Shown: positions 12,024-22,967, numbered from the stretch's first letter. The stretch is 64,000 nt of DNA from Mixophyes australis (GCA_036250195.1 JAVHZZ010000006.1:156600224-156664223); one strand, 5' to 3'. Translations and numbers: made by a program. The notes: generated by a model from the letters alone, not told the origin.

Positions 12024-12503
12024 TTGGCTACGGATGAAGGACCAGCGCCTGAAGGGCAGCCAGTCGCAGATGGCGCAGGTGAGTGTAATGATGCTAGCAT
12101 ACTATATACACACACTCCTAGCCCTCCTGTTTACACCACTAGTGATGACTCTTCATCGTCATCAGGACAGGGCCCCCATAAACTCATAAACATTCCAAAC
12201 AATCACTTTGGACGTAGCAAAGGTAAAACATCTGGCCGTGTAGTGAAGCATAATACCATGCCAGCAGCGGGTCCTATGGTTCGTTGCGAGAACACGACAC
12301 TGCTGTCTGGCATCCGAGCTAGCATTAGGGATAAAATTAATAAAGGTTTCTACTTTAATATGTTTGAGCTTACAGTCTCATATAAAAAGGAACTAGATGA
12401 GGAAGCCCACAAAAACTTTGCAAGTTGGCTTACTGGGTACTGTGTTTTCGCAGCCTGCTATCTAGAGACCAGACCTAAGGCAATAGTAGGTGTACGGAAA
12501 TAA
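12024..12503 (+). pseudogene. Ngaro copy A gag, conserved core
   Basis: The 159-codon frame contains MVRCENTTLLSGIRASIRDK, then FNMFELTVSYKKELDEEAHK and WLTGYCVFAACYLETRPKA. All three segments have near-identical partners in copy B at 23,022-23,260, where the core is longer. The region just before reads AEGQPVADGAGE and is acidic. The product would be the structural gag-like protein of the element. The frame ends right after the core, at a deletion junction where RT-proximal sequence begins, so the zinc-knuckle part seen in copy B is missing here. Confidence 0.8.
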
Positions 12504-12955
12504 GTTTTTCACACAGGTTTCTGCCTTCCCATCTGTGCGGTGGTGGTTGCAAAGGCCACCAAGAATCTCCATTCAGCTTATTTAAACCCCCCATACTGTC
12601 TAAGAAAATACGCAAGGAGGTTAGCCTTGGTCGCATGGAGGGCCCTTTCCCTTGCCCTTCGCCCTTGCCCTCCATTAAAAATCTGGTCATCACCCGGATA
12701 AGAATAGTTCCTAAGTAAATTCCGCTTTATACAACATCTATCCTACCCTGCAGGTAGCTTAGTAAATGACGCCATAGACCCCAACATTAGCGCCGTAGTA
12801 TATAAATCATTTTAAGACTGAGGCACTGTCCCTCATCAGAGAATTCGGAGCAGAAGCCCTTATGGCCAAATTAGATATAGAATCTGCATTCTGGTTACTC
12901 CCCCTACACCCTCACTCATTTAAATTTATGGGTTTCAGAATGCAGATAATACATA
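12504..12955 (+). pseudogene. Ngaro copy A reverse transcriptase, N-terminal fragment
   Basis: Frameshifted RT sequence aligns with copy B 23,770-24,170. The motif-A region reads ALMAKLDIESAFWLLPLHPH, against AKLDVESAFRLLP in copy B, with the catalytic aspartate preserved. After FMGFRMQI the sequence switches abruptly into a Tc1 end. Motifs B and C (YLDD) are absent, so the enzyme is dead. Confidence 0.75.
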
Positions 12956-13112
12956 CAGCGGGTGAAATAAGTATTGAACACATCAACATTTTTCTCAGTA
13001 AATATATATTTAATGTGGCTATTGTAATAAAATTTACACCAAATTTGTGCAACAACCCTTGCAATCCACACATGCAAAGAAATTAAACCATAGCTGTCTA
13101 TAATATAAGTTG
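12956..13112. mobile_element. One end of a Tc1-like transposon
   Basis: Starting after TA at 12,954-12,955, CAGCGGGTGAAATAAGTATT and the following sequence match, as I recall it, the terminal repeat of a widespread fish and frog Tc1 family. Only one end is present; its partner end and the neighbouring Ngaro RT sequence are missing. This suggests a deletion after insertion. Confidence 0.65.
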
Positions 13113-13317
13113 CGTTAGCGGACTGGTACGCAACCCCTTGACTTTAGAACTATTTCCTATTATTGTGGCCATGGGATTGTGGGCTACCCGCCTCCATGGA
13201 AAAAACGTAGTCTTTTAGTTCAGGCAATCAACCGTAAGAGCGCCTCATCACTCCCAGCAGTTAACTTGCTGCGGGTGGTGATATTTTGTTGTCTGGAATA
13301 CGGCATAAATTTTTGTG
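13113..13317 (+). pseudogene. Ngaro copy A RNase H fragment
   Basis: The translation contains LSGSLVRNPLTLELFPIIV, AMGLWATRLHGKNV and QAINRKSASSLPAVNLLRV. This resembles the RNase H region of tyrosine-recombinase retrotransposons, where a (V/L)xAxxLW segment is followed by NxxSA. A frameshift falls between GKNV and QAIN. The tail of the domain is found after the LTR-like insert (14,578 onward, GIDNKVADSLSRF). Confidence 0.65.
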
Positions 13318-14577
13318 TGTCACAATTAATGGTAGAGAATAGGATCCCTAGGGCTTGTCTGACTGATATCGCACTGTGAGCAGGCATCCGGGAGGGAGTT
13401 ACATGAACAGCAGAGAAACAGTACCGGAACAAGTGGCTAAAACCTAAGAGCTGAAGTCCTGAGTCAGTAGCGTAGAGACACTGGGACAAGTAGTAGCAAT
13501 CTGTGAGCAAGTATCCAGGAATGAGCTGCACTGAGCAGAGATAAAACAATACAGGAACAGATGGTAAAACTCTATGAGCTGAAGTCCTGAGAGGAGTAGA
13601 GCTAAATAGCAGTAAAGCAATACAGGAACAGATGGTAAAACTCTATGAGCTAAAGTCATGAGAAGAGTAGAGCTGAGTAGCAGGGAAGCAATGGTTAAAC
13701 TCTATGAGCAGAAGTCCTGAGAGGAGTAGCGCTGAGTAGCGGTGAAGCAGTATAGGGACCGATGGTTAAAATCCCTTGTCCCGGCTCTCTCCCCCAGTTA
13801 GTATCACCCTATTTGTGTCTCCCCCTTTCCTTTAGGATGTAAGCTCTCAGGAGCAGGGCCCTCTTTCCTTGTGTGCTCCTTCCACTATTCCATCACCCTC
13901 TGTACCTCTTGCCCTGCTTCCCTAGCCCTATTTTCTTGAGCTTTGGCCTACTTCTCACTGATTTCTACCATCACTTTCACTTATTGTCCCAGTAGTAATT
14001 TGACTTGCATAACCATGTTACCTGTGTCTGTGTACATATTTTTGTTCATTTTTTTGTTCTTTCTGTATCATGTTGTGTCATGGCTCAATGTTTTCTGTAT
14101 GTCATGTACGGCGCTGCGGACCCTTTGTGGTGCCTTATAAATTAAAGATAATAATAATAATAAACTCTATGAGCTGAAGTCCTGAGAGGAGTAGCGCTGA
14201 GTAGCAGTGAAGCAATACAGGAACCGATGGTTAAACTCTATGAGCTGAGAGGAGTAGTGCTGAGTAGAAACACTGTAACAAGTAGTCAGGAGCAAAGAGC
14301 CATGTCCACACACAGTCCGGATGGACAAAGGAAGAACAGGCAATTTGAGTATCAGCACAGGTGCCTTAAATAGTGAGCAGATTGAAGGACTGGCAAATGG
14401 AAGCAGAGAAGAGGTGTCAAATAGCAGGATGAGTCTGCGCATGCGCAGACCTGAAACCAAGATGACTGTCACCACCGGAGAGATGCTGCATTCAGCGCAG
14501 AGGAGAGCCCCCGCCTAGACCAGGTAAGTGACTGGAACCCAATTGTGCCGGGCCGGGATGTGATATCATGCTTGACA
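13318..14577. mobile_element. LTR-like insertion in Ngaro RNase H, with an internal minisatellite
   Basis: RNase H sequence stops near 13,317 and resumes near 14,578, so about 1.26 kb has been inserted. The insert can be read as starting TGTCACAATT and ending GCTTGACA, which would fit LTR ends, but I could not pair a target duplication. Most of it is a degenerate tandem array of a ~70-base unit around CTCTATGAGCTGAAGTCCTG and GAGGAGTAGCGCTGAGTAGC (about 13,430-14,275). The array is interrupted by an L2 tail. The right part includes the palindrome CTGCGCATGCGCAG. Confidence 0.5.
13775..14163 (+). mobile_element. L2-type LINE 3' end
   Basis: The sequence GATGTAAGCTCTCAGGAGCAGG, then GTACGGCGCTGCGGA and CCTTATAAATTAAAGATAATAATAATAA, is the usual vertebrate L2 3' tail (GTAAGCTC...GGGCAGG, then an AT-rich simple tail). 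It interrupts the minisatellite: the array unit is broken at GGTTAAAATC on the left and resumes with ACTCTATGAGC on the right. Confidence 0.8.
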
Positions 14578-15460
14578 TATCCTAGGAATAGACAACAAGG
14601 TAGCTGACTCTCTGTCGCGTTTCAACTGGTGGTGTTTTAGATCATTAGCGCCCCACGCCCAACCAACCGGTTTAACATGCCCATTTTATGATTGGCAGAT
14701 GGTCGAGCCGGCATAATGGTCCTTGCAGAGACATTGCTGGCCCCATCCTCCTGGAAAACATATCGGTCAACATAGCAGCGTTGGGTACTTTTTCAGGCAG
14801 TACATTCCATCAGCACATCAGACTATGCTTCTTGTATGACAGAATTTATGTGGGAACGTTATCAGGAGAGGGTCACAAAAGCAACAATGACTGCTATGCT
14901 GGCAGTCATCTTTTTTATGGCCAAATTGCAGGGCCTTCTAAACCCCACTAAATCCTTCCTCATTACAAAAGCTCTCAAAGGTTGTGCTAAGATGCATCCC
15001 ACAATAACAGATAAGAGAAGACCCATAGATCAAACGTTATTGTCCTGACTTATTACTGCCTTGGCAGTAGTGGCCACAGATTGCTACGAAACATTGCTTT
15101 TTAGTGCTGCCTTCTCAATGCTTTCGCAATGAAATATCATGGTGCTTTCAGAGTTAGCGAACTAGTAGCACATTTTAAAAAATCCAAAGTCTCTGCCCTC
15201 CTAGCTACACATACTATACTTCATTCCAACCTAATACAAGGCAAAATAGCCTATTCAAAGCCAGATCAAACAGGTAAAGGACATTTCGTGTCCCTGCCCC
15301 CCAATCGGATGAGTCCATTTGTCCAGTGAAGATTTGTCATAAATTCGATAAGCTACACCCAAAAGATTTCACCCCAGTTCCTCTCCTCCCCTTACACCTT
15401 CCCCACATTTGAAGGTGGACACAGGGCTCTGCTGCTTGCAACTTTTAGCGGGGGCGTGAA
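14578..15460 (+). pseudogene. Ngaro copy A tyrosine recombinase
   Basis: After the RNase H tail (GIDNKVADSLSRF) the decayed frames give TEFMWERYQERV, then KLQGLLNPTKSFLITKALKG and KMHPTITDKRRPID (14,836-15,048), the N-terminal SAM-like core-binding part. GAFRVSELVAHFK and HFVSLPPNRMSPF (15,129-15,329) follow. The arginine in GAFRVSEL is the first catalytic residue of the tyrosine recombinase family. The HxxR box and tyrosine are not recognisable, so the fragment is inactive. In intact elements the enzyme joins a circular cDNA into the genome. Copy B lacks this whole domain. Confidence 0.8.
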
Positions 15461-15479
15461 TTGATTTTCTCAAATTTTT

Positions 15480-15846
15480 TCACCCAGATAAAGGCCTGAT
15501 TAATGGTGTGCCTTAGGGGTTTTATGGGTTTTTACCTTCATATGAGTTGCCGCCTCTTTTTCCTTTTCTTCTTTTTGTCAAATTATACTTGGCATTACAT
15601 TGATTTATTACATGCTGTATAGTGCAAGTTGACAATTACATGTTATATTGATCTGTTGCTGTCACCCTGTACATATCTCCTCCATGCTTGTATGACCTTA
15701 AAGCACACACGGCTCAATTCTGGCCAAGCTACAAATGAGGATAAACACTATGCTTACCAAGAGTTACTGTGCACAGAATGGCTGCACAACAGAAGGTTGA
15801 AATTCCTCTGATAAAAATATGACTTGATCTTTCATTTCTGTCCTAG
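15480..15846 (+). other. Spacer between recombinase and hydrolase frames, ending in a splice-acceptor-like signal
   Basis: The region from GGCCTGATTAATGGTGTGCC to TTTCATTTCTGTCCTAG aligns at both ends with copy B (24,830-25,052) but is divergent and pyrimidine-rich in the middle. It ends in a polypyrimidine tract plus AG directly before the hydrolase frame. A splice donor was not identified. It could be an intron of the element or simply untranslated sequence. Confidence 0.45.
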
Positions 15847-16383
15847 GTATTATCAGATATGGGTTTTGGGGCATTCCTACTTCTTCTGGGCAGCCAAGCA
15901 CGTTTCGACCCACAATTTGTCATGTTTTCCTCGCCCCGTTCACGTTAGTTGGGCGGGTAAGGGAGATTTGAGATGGCCCATCCTCATATCATTACTAACA
16001 CAAGACATAGAGTCCAATGGCACCCCGAATATATTGCTTATTCACCTAGGTGGGAACAACGTGGGGGCAGGGAAATCGCTGGAGCTAATTATTCAGATAA
16101 AGACTTGTATAGCATCATAAAACGCTAGCCAAGAATTAAGTTATGTTTCTCCAATATAGTTTCCCACTTGTCCTGGAGACCAGACATTCCACCCGCCACT
16201 ATGGTAGCCATTGTCAAGAAAATTAATCAGGTTTCGGGTAAAGTCACCAGATCCTTAAGGAGCACGGTTGTAGCTCACCCCTTGTTAACAATGCACCAAG
16301 GTATACAATTTTTCATTGATCAGATTTTCTGGAAACTCAGGGCTGTGGTCAGGTCTATTAGTGAAAGGCCGAGTATTCTTTAA
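15847..16383 (+). pseudogene. SGNH-hydrolase-like frame of Ngaro copy A
   Basis: The frame reads VLGHSYFFWAAKHVS, a block-I-like GHS in place of GDS, then LRWPILISLL and NILLIHLGGNNVGAGKSLEL. HLGGNN corresponds to the GxND block III. After a frameshift, SWRPDIPPATM, TVVAHPLLTMHQGIQFF and DQIFWKLRAVVRSI follow. The DxxH block V, kept as GDGVHLS in copy B, has been lost here. Hydrolases of this kind are known from some vertebrate Ngaro elements; their role in retrotransposition is not established. Confidence 0.7.
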
Positions 16384-16790
16384 AGGGTCTCGGTGTTTAG
16401 TGGGAGAGCATAGCAGTTAGCAGTCAGTTAGCATATGGTGCTGGTAAACATTTTTTCACAGGTTAATACTCCCTTCGGTCCTCACATGAGGGGGACCTGT
16501 TGGCCAGTTTATCAGTGTACGCTGATGTTGAGTCCAGAGGGGGTATAGTCAATCTGTTGTGACTGCATTTAGCACCGGCCAATAGATAAGGTTTATCCTG
16601 GGTTGGTGGTATAATGGTCTGACTTTCCACCATATTATTGGTTTGCAAACATAACCATTCATGTTAATAAAGCTGTGTCTTCTTCCAAAACTTAATTCAC
16701 TTGTCCGTGTCTTTGTTTGGTTAAAATTAATGATATACATAATCTAGAATGGGTTGTGGACTGACAGGAAGTATCCACGCTATGTACTTT
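16384..16790 (+). repeat. 3' non-coding/terminal region of Ngaro copy A
   Basis: Sequence such as GTTAGCATATGGTGC, GGCCAATAGATAAGGTTTA and TCCTGGGTTGGTGG matches the B1 repeat region of copy B (25,399-25,844). The end is not defined; the minisatellite begins about 16,795. Confidence 0.6.
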
Positions 16791-16794
16791 AACA

Positions 16795-17880
16795 GGAGGG
16801 ATGGCAGTGTTCTTAGCAGTCTCCAGTGTCATTTTTCAGCATCATTGCTCACACAGAAACAGAAGGGGTGACAGTGTTGTTTTCAGTCTCCAGGGACATT
16901 GCTCTGTGCCATTGATAACACAGAAACAGAAGGGGTGGCAATGTTGTTGTCACTCTTCATCTCCAGTCACATTGCTGAATGCCATTGCTCACACAGAAGC
17001 AGGGGTGGCAATGTTCCTGTCACTTTCCAGTCACTAGTGACAATGCTCAGTGCCATTGCTAACACAGAAACAGTGGTAGAAGACAGTGTTCTTGTCAGTC
17101 TCCAGTGACACTACTCTGTGCCATTGCTCACACATAAACATGAGGAATGGCAGTGTTCTTATCAATCTCCAGTGACATTGTTCTGTGCCATTGCTCATAT
17201 AGAAACAAGAGAGGTGGCAGTGTTCTTATCAGTCTCCAGTGATATTGCTCAGTGCCATTGCTAACACAGAAGCAGGGGTAGCTGATAGTGTTCTTGTCAG
17301 TCCCCAGTGCCATTGCTCTGTGTTTTTGCTCATACAGAAAGTAAACAGGAGGGGTGGCAGTGTTCTTGTCACTCTCTAGTCTCAGTGCCATTGCTCAGTG
17401 CCATTGCTTACACAGAAACAGAATGAGTAGCAGTGTTCTTGTCACTCTCCAGTCTCAGTGCCATTGCTCATACAAAAATAGAATGGGTAGCAGTGTTCTT
17501 GTCACTTTGCAGTCTCAGTGCCATTGTTTACACAGAAACAGATGGGGTGTAAGTGTTCTTGTCACTCTCTAGTCTCTAGTGCCATTGCTCAGTGCTATTG
17601 CTCACACAGAAACAGGGGTAGCAGTGTTCTTGTCACTCTCCAGTCTCAGTGCCATTGCACAGTGCCATTGATCACACAGACATAGAATGGGTAGCAGTGT
17701 TCGTGTCACTCTCCACTCACAGTGCCATTGCTCAAGGCCATTGCTCACACAGAAACAGAAGGGGTGCCAGCGTTCTTTTCAGTCGATAGTCTCTAGTGCC
17801 ATTGCTCAGTGCTATTGCTCACACAGAAACAGGGGTAGCAGTGTTCTTGTCACTCTCCAGTCCCATAGCTCAGCCCCATA
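16795..17880. repeat. Minisatellite, ~70-bp unit, about 15 copies
   Basis: The consensus contains GGCAGTGTTCTTGTCAGTCT, CCAGTGCCATTGCTCAGTGC and CATTGCTCACACAGAAACAG. Units vary from about 60 to 75 bases by loss or gain of a CAGTGCCATTGCT sub-repeat. One monomer of the same sequence occurs in each unit of the tandem triplication (about 5,645, 6,890 and 8,128). Open frames across it are produced by the repeat and are not genes. Confidence 0.93.
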
Positions 17881-18277
17881 CTAGTCCTTCTAGGTCATCT
17901 ACTAAAGCCTATGCTCAAGGGCATAGTGAGTTTAAGTCAGGTAAACTGAAATCCAAAAAACAAGCTTTTAAATTGGTAAAGATAAAAACACCTCTCTAGT
18001 AAAGGGAAAGTTTACTAAAGAAAAACATAAGATTGCCAACATGCCATTCTACTCAAAGTATTAACAAGCATACCAACATCAGCTAGCTCCCTTTTCTCAG
18101 CTAGATTCCAGCAACTCCAATCTATACTGTCATCATCCTCAACCTCATCCTCACCCTCATAAGTGTGTACATCATCCTCACACAATATTAATTCATTCCC
18201 TCTCTAAACCACTATTACAGAAGTCTCTGTACTTTGATGTAATTGCCGATAATGGCCTTCCTCGTGAAATTTGTAGT
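17881..18277. other. Unassigned, partly hAT-derived
   Basis: The right half (about 18,110-18,277), with its CATCATCCTCA-type repeats and ACAATATTAATTCATTCCC, resembles 57,090-57,180. It probably corresponds to the acidic region near the C-terminus of the hAT transposase on the minus strand. The left part is not recognised. Confidence 0.4.
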
Positions 18278-20640
18278 TCATTTCACGGCAGAGCTGTCAT
18301 GATTTTTGGGCAATTCTTTTAGACTTGACCAGATGTCAAACTTTTTTGCTGACTCATCTGCATCACCACTGGGTGTCTTGGGAAAGCTACGTTTTTTCCT
18401 AGCAGTAGTTGCCAGAGCATTGCATCTCTTGAGATCTAGGTCAGTTGGAAAGAAAGACCTCTTAATCCTATAATCAAGCACAGTTGGCAAAATGTAGTGA
18501 TCCGATTTCAAGATGTTGATAACTCTTGGATCCTGGCAAAGCGAATAAAGTACTTGATCTACAAGTCCGACATAGTTAGCGGAATTGCTCTTTCAATTTC
18601 TTTCAATACCAATGTGAGCCGACTGTACGAGCATTCCTCTGACCCTAGCTGAGTGACACAGTTCTTTTCCGTGCACTGTTTATAACGCTGCGCCAAGGTC
18701 ACAAGATCCCTTTCCACCAATGATCTTTTGGCCGATCACATGTTCCTTGGCTGCTAATAAAAAATGGTCTCCATTCATCTATCAAATAGACACAGCCCAC
18801 ATAGATTCAGTGGAGCCTCTATCATGGTAACCATTGAGAGCAACTAGAAACATATTGCGTAAATCGTTTACAGGGCTAAGGATCATATACAGGTTTGTTT
18901 GCATTCAATGTATTGTTGGGAGAATACCATCTCATTACTGAAAATACCTCTTCTCTTCCAACCTTAGGATTTAATTTACAAATAAAATCTATCCACAACT
19001 AGGATTGGGTGGGTTGTCATATGTTGACCTCAAACTTATGTATAAGATCCAAAGCACCATAATGTCACATAAATTAACAGCAAAAGAGTTTTCACATATA
19101 AAAATTAAACAGCAAAAAACATAATGGCTCAGAAATCCCCACTAGATAGTATAGCTCTTCCTAATAAAATAATTATAAATATAAAAGTACTATGAATTAT
19201 CAAAGATTGACCATTTGGCTTCCTAATATTCTATTAAAATTGATCAGTCATATGATTTGTCCATATCCAAACTAGACTAAAATAGAAATAACATACCTAT
19301 AAAATGTATCAATTGATGATATTTAGATTTTCAATGCCATATTGTGTGATTCACCTATGGTCTGATTTATCAGATTCCATTAGTAAGGCAATTACTGTTT
19401 TATGTATATTAACTCAGAAATTATTCTCCACTGCGCTGGACTAAAGTACATTCCCCCTCAAATTATATTCTTCTTGCAGCTACTGCAATTTCCTACATGC
19501 TGTTGCAGAATGCCAAAAATATTTTGGGACACAGACAGTATCTCCTGCATGTCACTGTCATTTTTTAAAAAGCTCTGTACCACCAAGTAGATTGTGTGAC
19601 AAAATAAAGGTATGTGATGGAATTCTCCACGCTGTAATGCTCTAACAATTTTGGTGGCGTTATCAGAAATCACATATCCTCAGAAGAGTCCAAATGGGAT
19701 ACGCCATGTTGCAATGACATCCCTTAGTTTTTCAAACAGGTTATCAGCAGTATGCCTCGTAGTGAAGCAGATGATACACAGAGTAGCCTGCCTCTGAATG
19801 GTATGGCTTTGTTTGTTAGATTCGGCTGCTGTTCCTGCTGCTGAAGGTGATTTACCAACCCAGTGGGCAGTCATATAATCATTAGTTTGCCCAGTTCCAC
19901 TTGTCCACATATCTGTGGTTAAGTGTACAGTGGGTAGAATGGTATTTTAGCCCAAAATTTTTATTTTTTGTAACCTCCTGGTACAGGGGAGGAATTGTTT
20001 GTCTAGTAAAATGGTGTAGAGATGAAATTTGGTAACGGGAACACAGGACCTCAATTAACTGTCTAAAACCTGCTGCATTAATGGTGGATATTGGACGCAG
20101 ATCTAATACTGGCATAGGCGCCATGGCGCCTGTTATCCGCTGTGTGACTGGGTGACATCTGTCATACTTGCTTCCTCTTGCAAAGGATTGTTTAACAGTC
20201 AATTGTTGTAAACTACTAGTAGTCTTCTTCTTGGTCTGCTTCTGGGATGAAGATCCACCCCCAGCAGCAGCAACAGTGGGACTAACGCTCAAGAATACTT
20301 CTGAGGAATCCTGGATAGTGGAGGAGTCATCTAGACTTAGCAACTTGGATGCAGGACTTACTCCGATCGCTACTGAGGATATTGATGAGGAAGGTGTAGA
20401 TTGCAGGTGCTGGGATCTAGCTGAGAGAAGGGACCTAACTGATGCTGGACTGCTTGTTGTTATTTTTTTAGCATAAGTTTCTGAGCAGCTTGCCATGAAC
20501 TCGCTGCAAATGGCATAACATGGATGAAGTTCCTAGATGGTTAAGGTCACTACCTCTACTGACTGTGGCTTTACAAATGGCTAGACAACCTTTGTCAGGA
20601 TTGGGTAAAAATAATTCCACTCATAAGAGGTGAATTTGTT
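18278..20640 (-). pseudogene. BED-finger hAT transposase (decayed)
   Basis: Read on the minus strand from 20,640: a BED-finger remnant (PDKGCLAICK, VSRG, then LGTSSMLCHLQRVHG; HxxxxH is kept and the second cysteine pair is damaged). Then a serine-rich linker, LTVKQSFARGSKYD, LDLRPISTINAAGFRQLIEV and IPPLYQEV (19,882-20,496). Next come DKWNWAN/MWTSGTGQTNDYM and TAHWVG, the start of the catalytic fold, and VISDNATKIVRALQ with HTIYLVVQSFLKN (19,458-19,673). After a long non-coding gap, LKSDHYILPTVLDYRIKRSF and LKRCNALATTARKK lie at 18,278-18,511. These are ZBED/hAT hallmarks in correct order. Frames are broken many times and no terminal repeats were found. Fragments of the same family lie at 735-1,016 and 57,090-57,760. 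Confidence 0.85.
19000..19457. other. AT-rich non-coding gap inside the hAT relic
   Basis: No hAT-like translation in either strand. It is either an insertion or a region decayed beyond recognition. No terminal repeats were found. Confidence 0.35.
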
Positions 20641-21039
20641 GGTCTATGGGCTGGTGCAAGGTTCCTTGGCGCTCTAGGCAAAGTTCAAACTACTCCCCAC
20701 CCCCCTTCCCTGCCCACACACACCAAATACCCTCATCCCAGACACTCACACACTTGACTTTTGTAAAAAAAAAAAAGATGAGCCTTACCTCATCCAGCAG
20801 TCCAGATGCTGGGATGTTTGATGAAGAACGCTGTCCAGATTCCACTGCTGCCCAGGGACAAACACAGGATTTCTAGAGGAGAGGTAGCCATGTGTTATGT
20901 TTGGGAAACAAAATACTTGACACAATCAGCTGGCAACAGGATCCTTGTTTATATATTGTGCACTTGTATAAAGCAATGGGCATCTTCTTTCCTCTATTGG
21001 TCCAAATGGAAACAAGTCATCCAAATAGAAAGCCGTAGC
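20641..21039. other. Unassigned sequence
   Basis: It begins with GGTGCAAGGTTCCTTGGCGC and an A12 run follows at 20,765-20,776. I recognise no gene. It may be one end of the element that carries the pyrimidine-rich array to its right. Confidence 0.3.
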
Positions 21040-21640
21040 ATGTCCCTTCACCACACTGCTCCCGCTTCAGCACATAACTGCCCCCCCTGTATCACACTCT
21101 TTGCCCTTCATCATAGTGCCCCCCCGGTATCACACTGCCGCCCCTGCATCACACTCTTTCCCCTCCATCACAGTGTTACCCTGCTTCACACAGCACCCCA
21201 CCTCTTGCTTCACACAAGTCTCCATCTTCTGCTTCACACTCTCTCCCCTCCCTCAGTGTCTCCCTGCTTCACACAATGCCACCCCCGCTTCACACTTTTT
21301 TCCCCTCCATCAGTGTTCCCTGCTTCACACAGCCCCCCTCCTGCTTCACAAAGCCTCTCCTCCTGCTTCACATAGCCCCCCTCCTGCATCACTCTCTCTC
21401 CCCTCCATCAGTGTCCCCCTGCTTCACACAGCCCCCCTCCTGCTTCACACAGCCTCCCCTCCTGCTTCACACAGCCACCCACTTCTGGTTCACACAGCCC
21501 CCCCTCTTCGGGTTCACACAGCCCCCCCTTCTGGTTCACACAGCCCCTCCCCTTTTGGTTCACACAGCCCCCCTCCTTATTCACACAGCCGCCTCTCCTG
21601 CTTCACACAGCCCCCTCCTGCTTCACACGCTTTTGCCTCC
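21040..21640. repeat. Pyrimidine-rich minisatellite
   Basis: Degenerate units of roughly 22-28 bases around CCTGCTTCACACAGCCCCCC repeat for about 600 bp, with longer variants that include TCTCCCCTCCATCAGTGT. The array is open in two plus-strand frames (to 21,727) because its repeats lack stops; I do not regard either as a gene. Confidence 0.9.
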
Positions 21641-21950
21641 ACACTGACCACCCCTCGCACCATTCTTTACTTACCTGATTTTTTCTTCAGAGAGTCAGCT
21701 GCTCCTCTCTGCGGGGCTCCTCACTGACACTATCAGGATGTGGTGATGACATCACGTCCCACAGGCAGTGAGGGGGAAGGGGGAGGGGGGAGAAGGGAGA
21801 AAGGTAAAATGGAGCTGAGAGGAGGGACAGGGCATTTGGTAGTGTGTGAGGGAGGGTGGGGCACGATCATCCCCCCCCCATGTATCTCAAGCTGAGCGGA
21901 GATCGGGGTTTTCCATGTTAAGCTCAGCGGTCACCGCACAACATTACAAT
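21641..21950. other. Unassigned sequence before Ngaro copy B
   Basis: Contains a G-rich stretch around 21,772-21,800 and a C-run at 21,872. No gene or paired termini seen. Confidence 0.3.
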
Positions 21951-22150
21951 ATAGTGAGTGACGCGTTTAGCCAGCACGATTATAAAAACATGCAATGGGG
22001 GATGGAGGTTGTATGTTAATGTCTATAGGTGTACAGACCAATTAGAAGTTTGGGGAGGGTCTTTAGGGAGTCATTATATATTACTGTCTGTAGGGGCTGT
22101 TTCCTCATCCAGCAGCGAGTTTGAAGTAGCAGCCAGCGCCGAACATCTCA
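21951..22150 (+). repeat. Ngaro split direct repeat A1
   Basis: Shares its start and its TACTGTCTGTAGGGGCTG core with A2 at 25,845-25,955; A1 carries an extra ~100 bp between the two shared parts. Confidence 0.75.
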
Positions 22151-22430
22151 GGATTTGTATTCTCTTCATTGTTTTTTATTTCTTTTCTATATTTCCTTTA
22201 TTTTGTGCTTTGTTCCCTTGGTCTCCTTGTCCCCCTCTCTCCCCCCTTTTCTTGTTTTTCCCCTGCAGTTTCTCCATTCCCCCCCCCCTCCCTCACTGTG
22301 TGATTTTGTGTGTGCCCATTTTGTCCTTTCCTCCTTCCTTTCGGTTAGTCCCGTTTCTCTCCTTTCTCATTGTATTCCCCTTTCCTTTTCCTCTTCTTCC
22401 TCTCCCATGGCCTTTTTGTTCCCCTTTGTC

Positions 22431-22967
22431 ATGTCCCACCCTAGTAGGTCCCATAGTGTGCCGGCCCGCTTCGGCGACTCCCTCCCCTACAGCAGCACCC
22501 CTCACCTTCTCTCTCGGTCTTCTGTGGGGTCCGGGCAGCATGGTAGGTCCCCCGGTAGTGCTCCTGCCAGGGGGTGCTCCTCATTCCCTGGCCACAAGTT
22601 GCGCACGCGGTTCCAGGGTCAGCGGGGATGCCGGACACGTGACGTCCCCCTGACTTCCAGCGTAAGTAGCGGGGCTCATGATGGTGGCGAGACCCCGGCT
22701 CCTTCTTCCTCCTCTCTCCATGTACAGGTGGCGCCTGTAGACAGCAGGGCAGACGGTCAGAGGGGTGATATTTTTAGAAGTTGGGAGCTCCCTCCCGTGG
22801 GCCACACTGGGGCAGCTGCTGATTCTAGCAGAGGGACTTCCTCCCCCTATAGGGGCCTAGGCCCTATTATTTGGGACCCCCCTTATCTTTTGGCAATATC
22901 CCATCCAGTTTGTCTTTTCCAGCGTCTTGCCTTTCCTAATCAAGATCTTGAACACACATTTTGGTAA
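22431..22967 (+). pseudogene. Ngaro copy B gag, N-terminal part
   Basis: The likely start is the ATG at 22,431 (MSHPSRSHSVPARFGDSLP), because copy A has a matching start (MSCPRRNRAVP). The pyrimidine-rich sequence before it is leader. The protein is rich in serine, proline, glycine and arginine. It ends by frameshift or deletion shortly before the conserved gag core that starts at 23,022. A longer frame starting at 22,155 includes the leader and is not the real start. Confidence 0.6.

Larger units (their letters stand above)
8330..16790 (+). mobile_element. Ngaro-type tyrosine-recombinase retrotransposon, copy A (fossil, heavily nested)
   Basis: The plus strand carries, in order, a pyrimidine-rich leader, gag, reverse transcriptase, RNase H, tyrosine recombinase and an SGNH-hydrolase-like frame, each recognisable by short motifs and by alignment to copy B at 21,951-28,437. 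That order, with SGNH and without an obvious methyltransferase, fits Ngaro rather than classic DIRS elements. It has been interrupted by hAT MITEs (8,920-10,233 and 11,070-11,862), a Tc1 end (12,956) and an LTR-like insert (about 13,318-14,577). All frames are broken, so it is dead. Both outer ends are approximate; the split direct repeats that should bound it were not resolved in this copy. Confidence 0.8.

Noticed and set aside
16795..17880. CRISPR-like appearance: regularly spaced similar blocks
   Set aside because: Units are full-length tandem repeats with variation throughout and no unique spacers, and the genome is eukaryotic.
20168..20476. 102-codon plus-strand frame
   Set aside because: Antisense of the hAT transposase linker, which is supported by family motifs on the other strand.
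21101..21727. 208- and 123-codon plus-strand frames rich in PPASHSPP
   Set aside because: Produced by the CCTGCTTCACACAGCC array; two frames are open at once and there is no domain.
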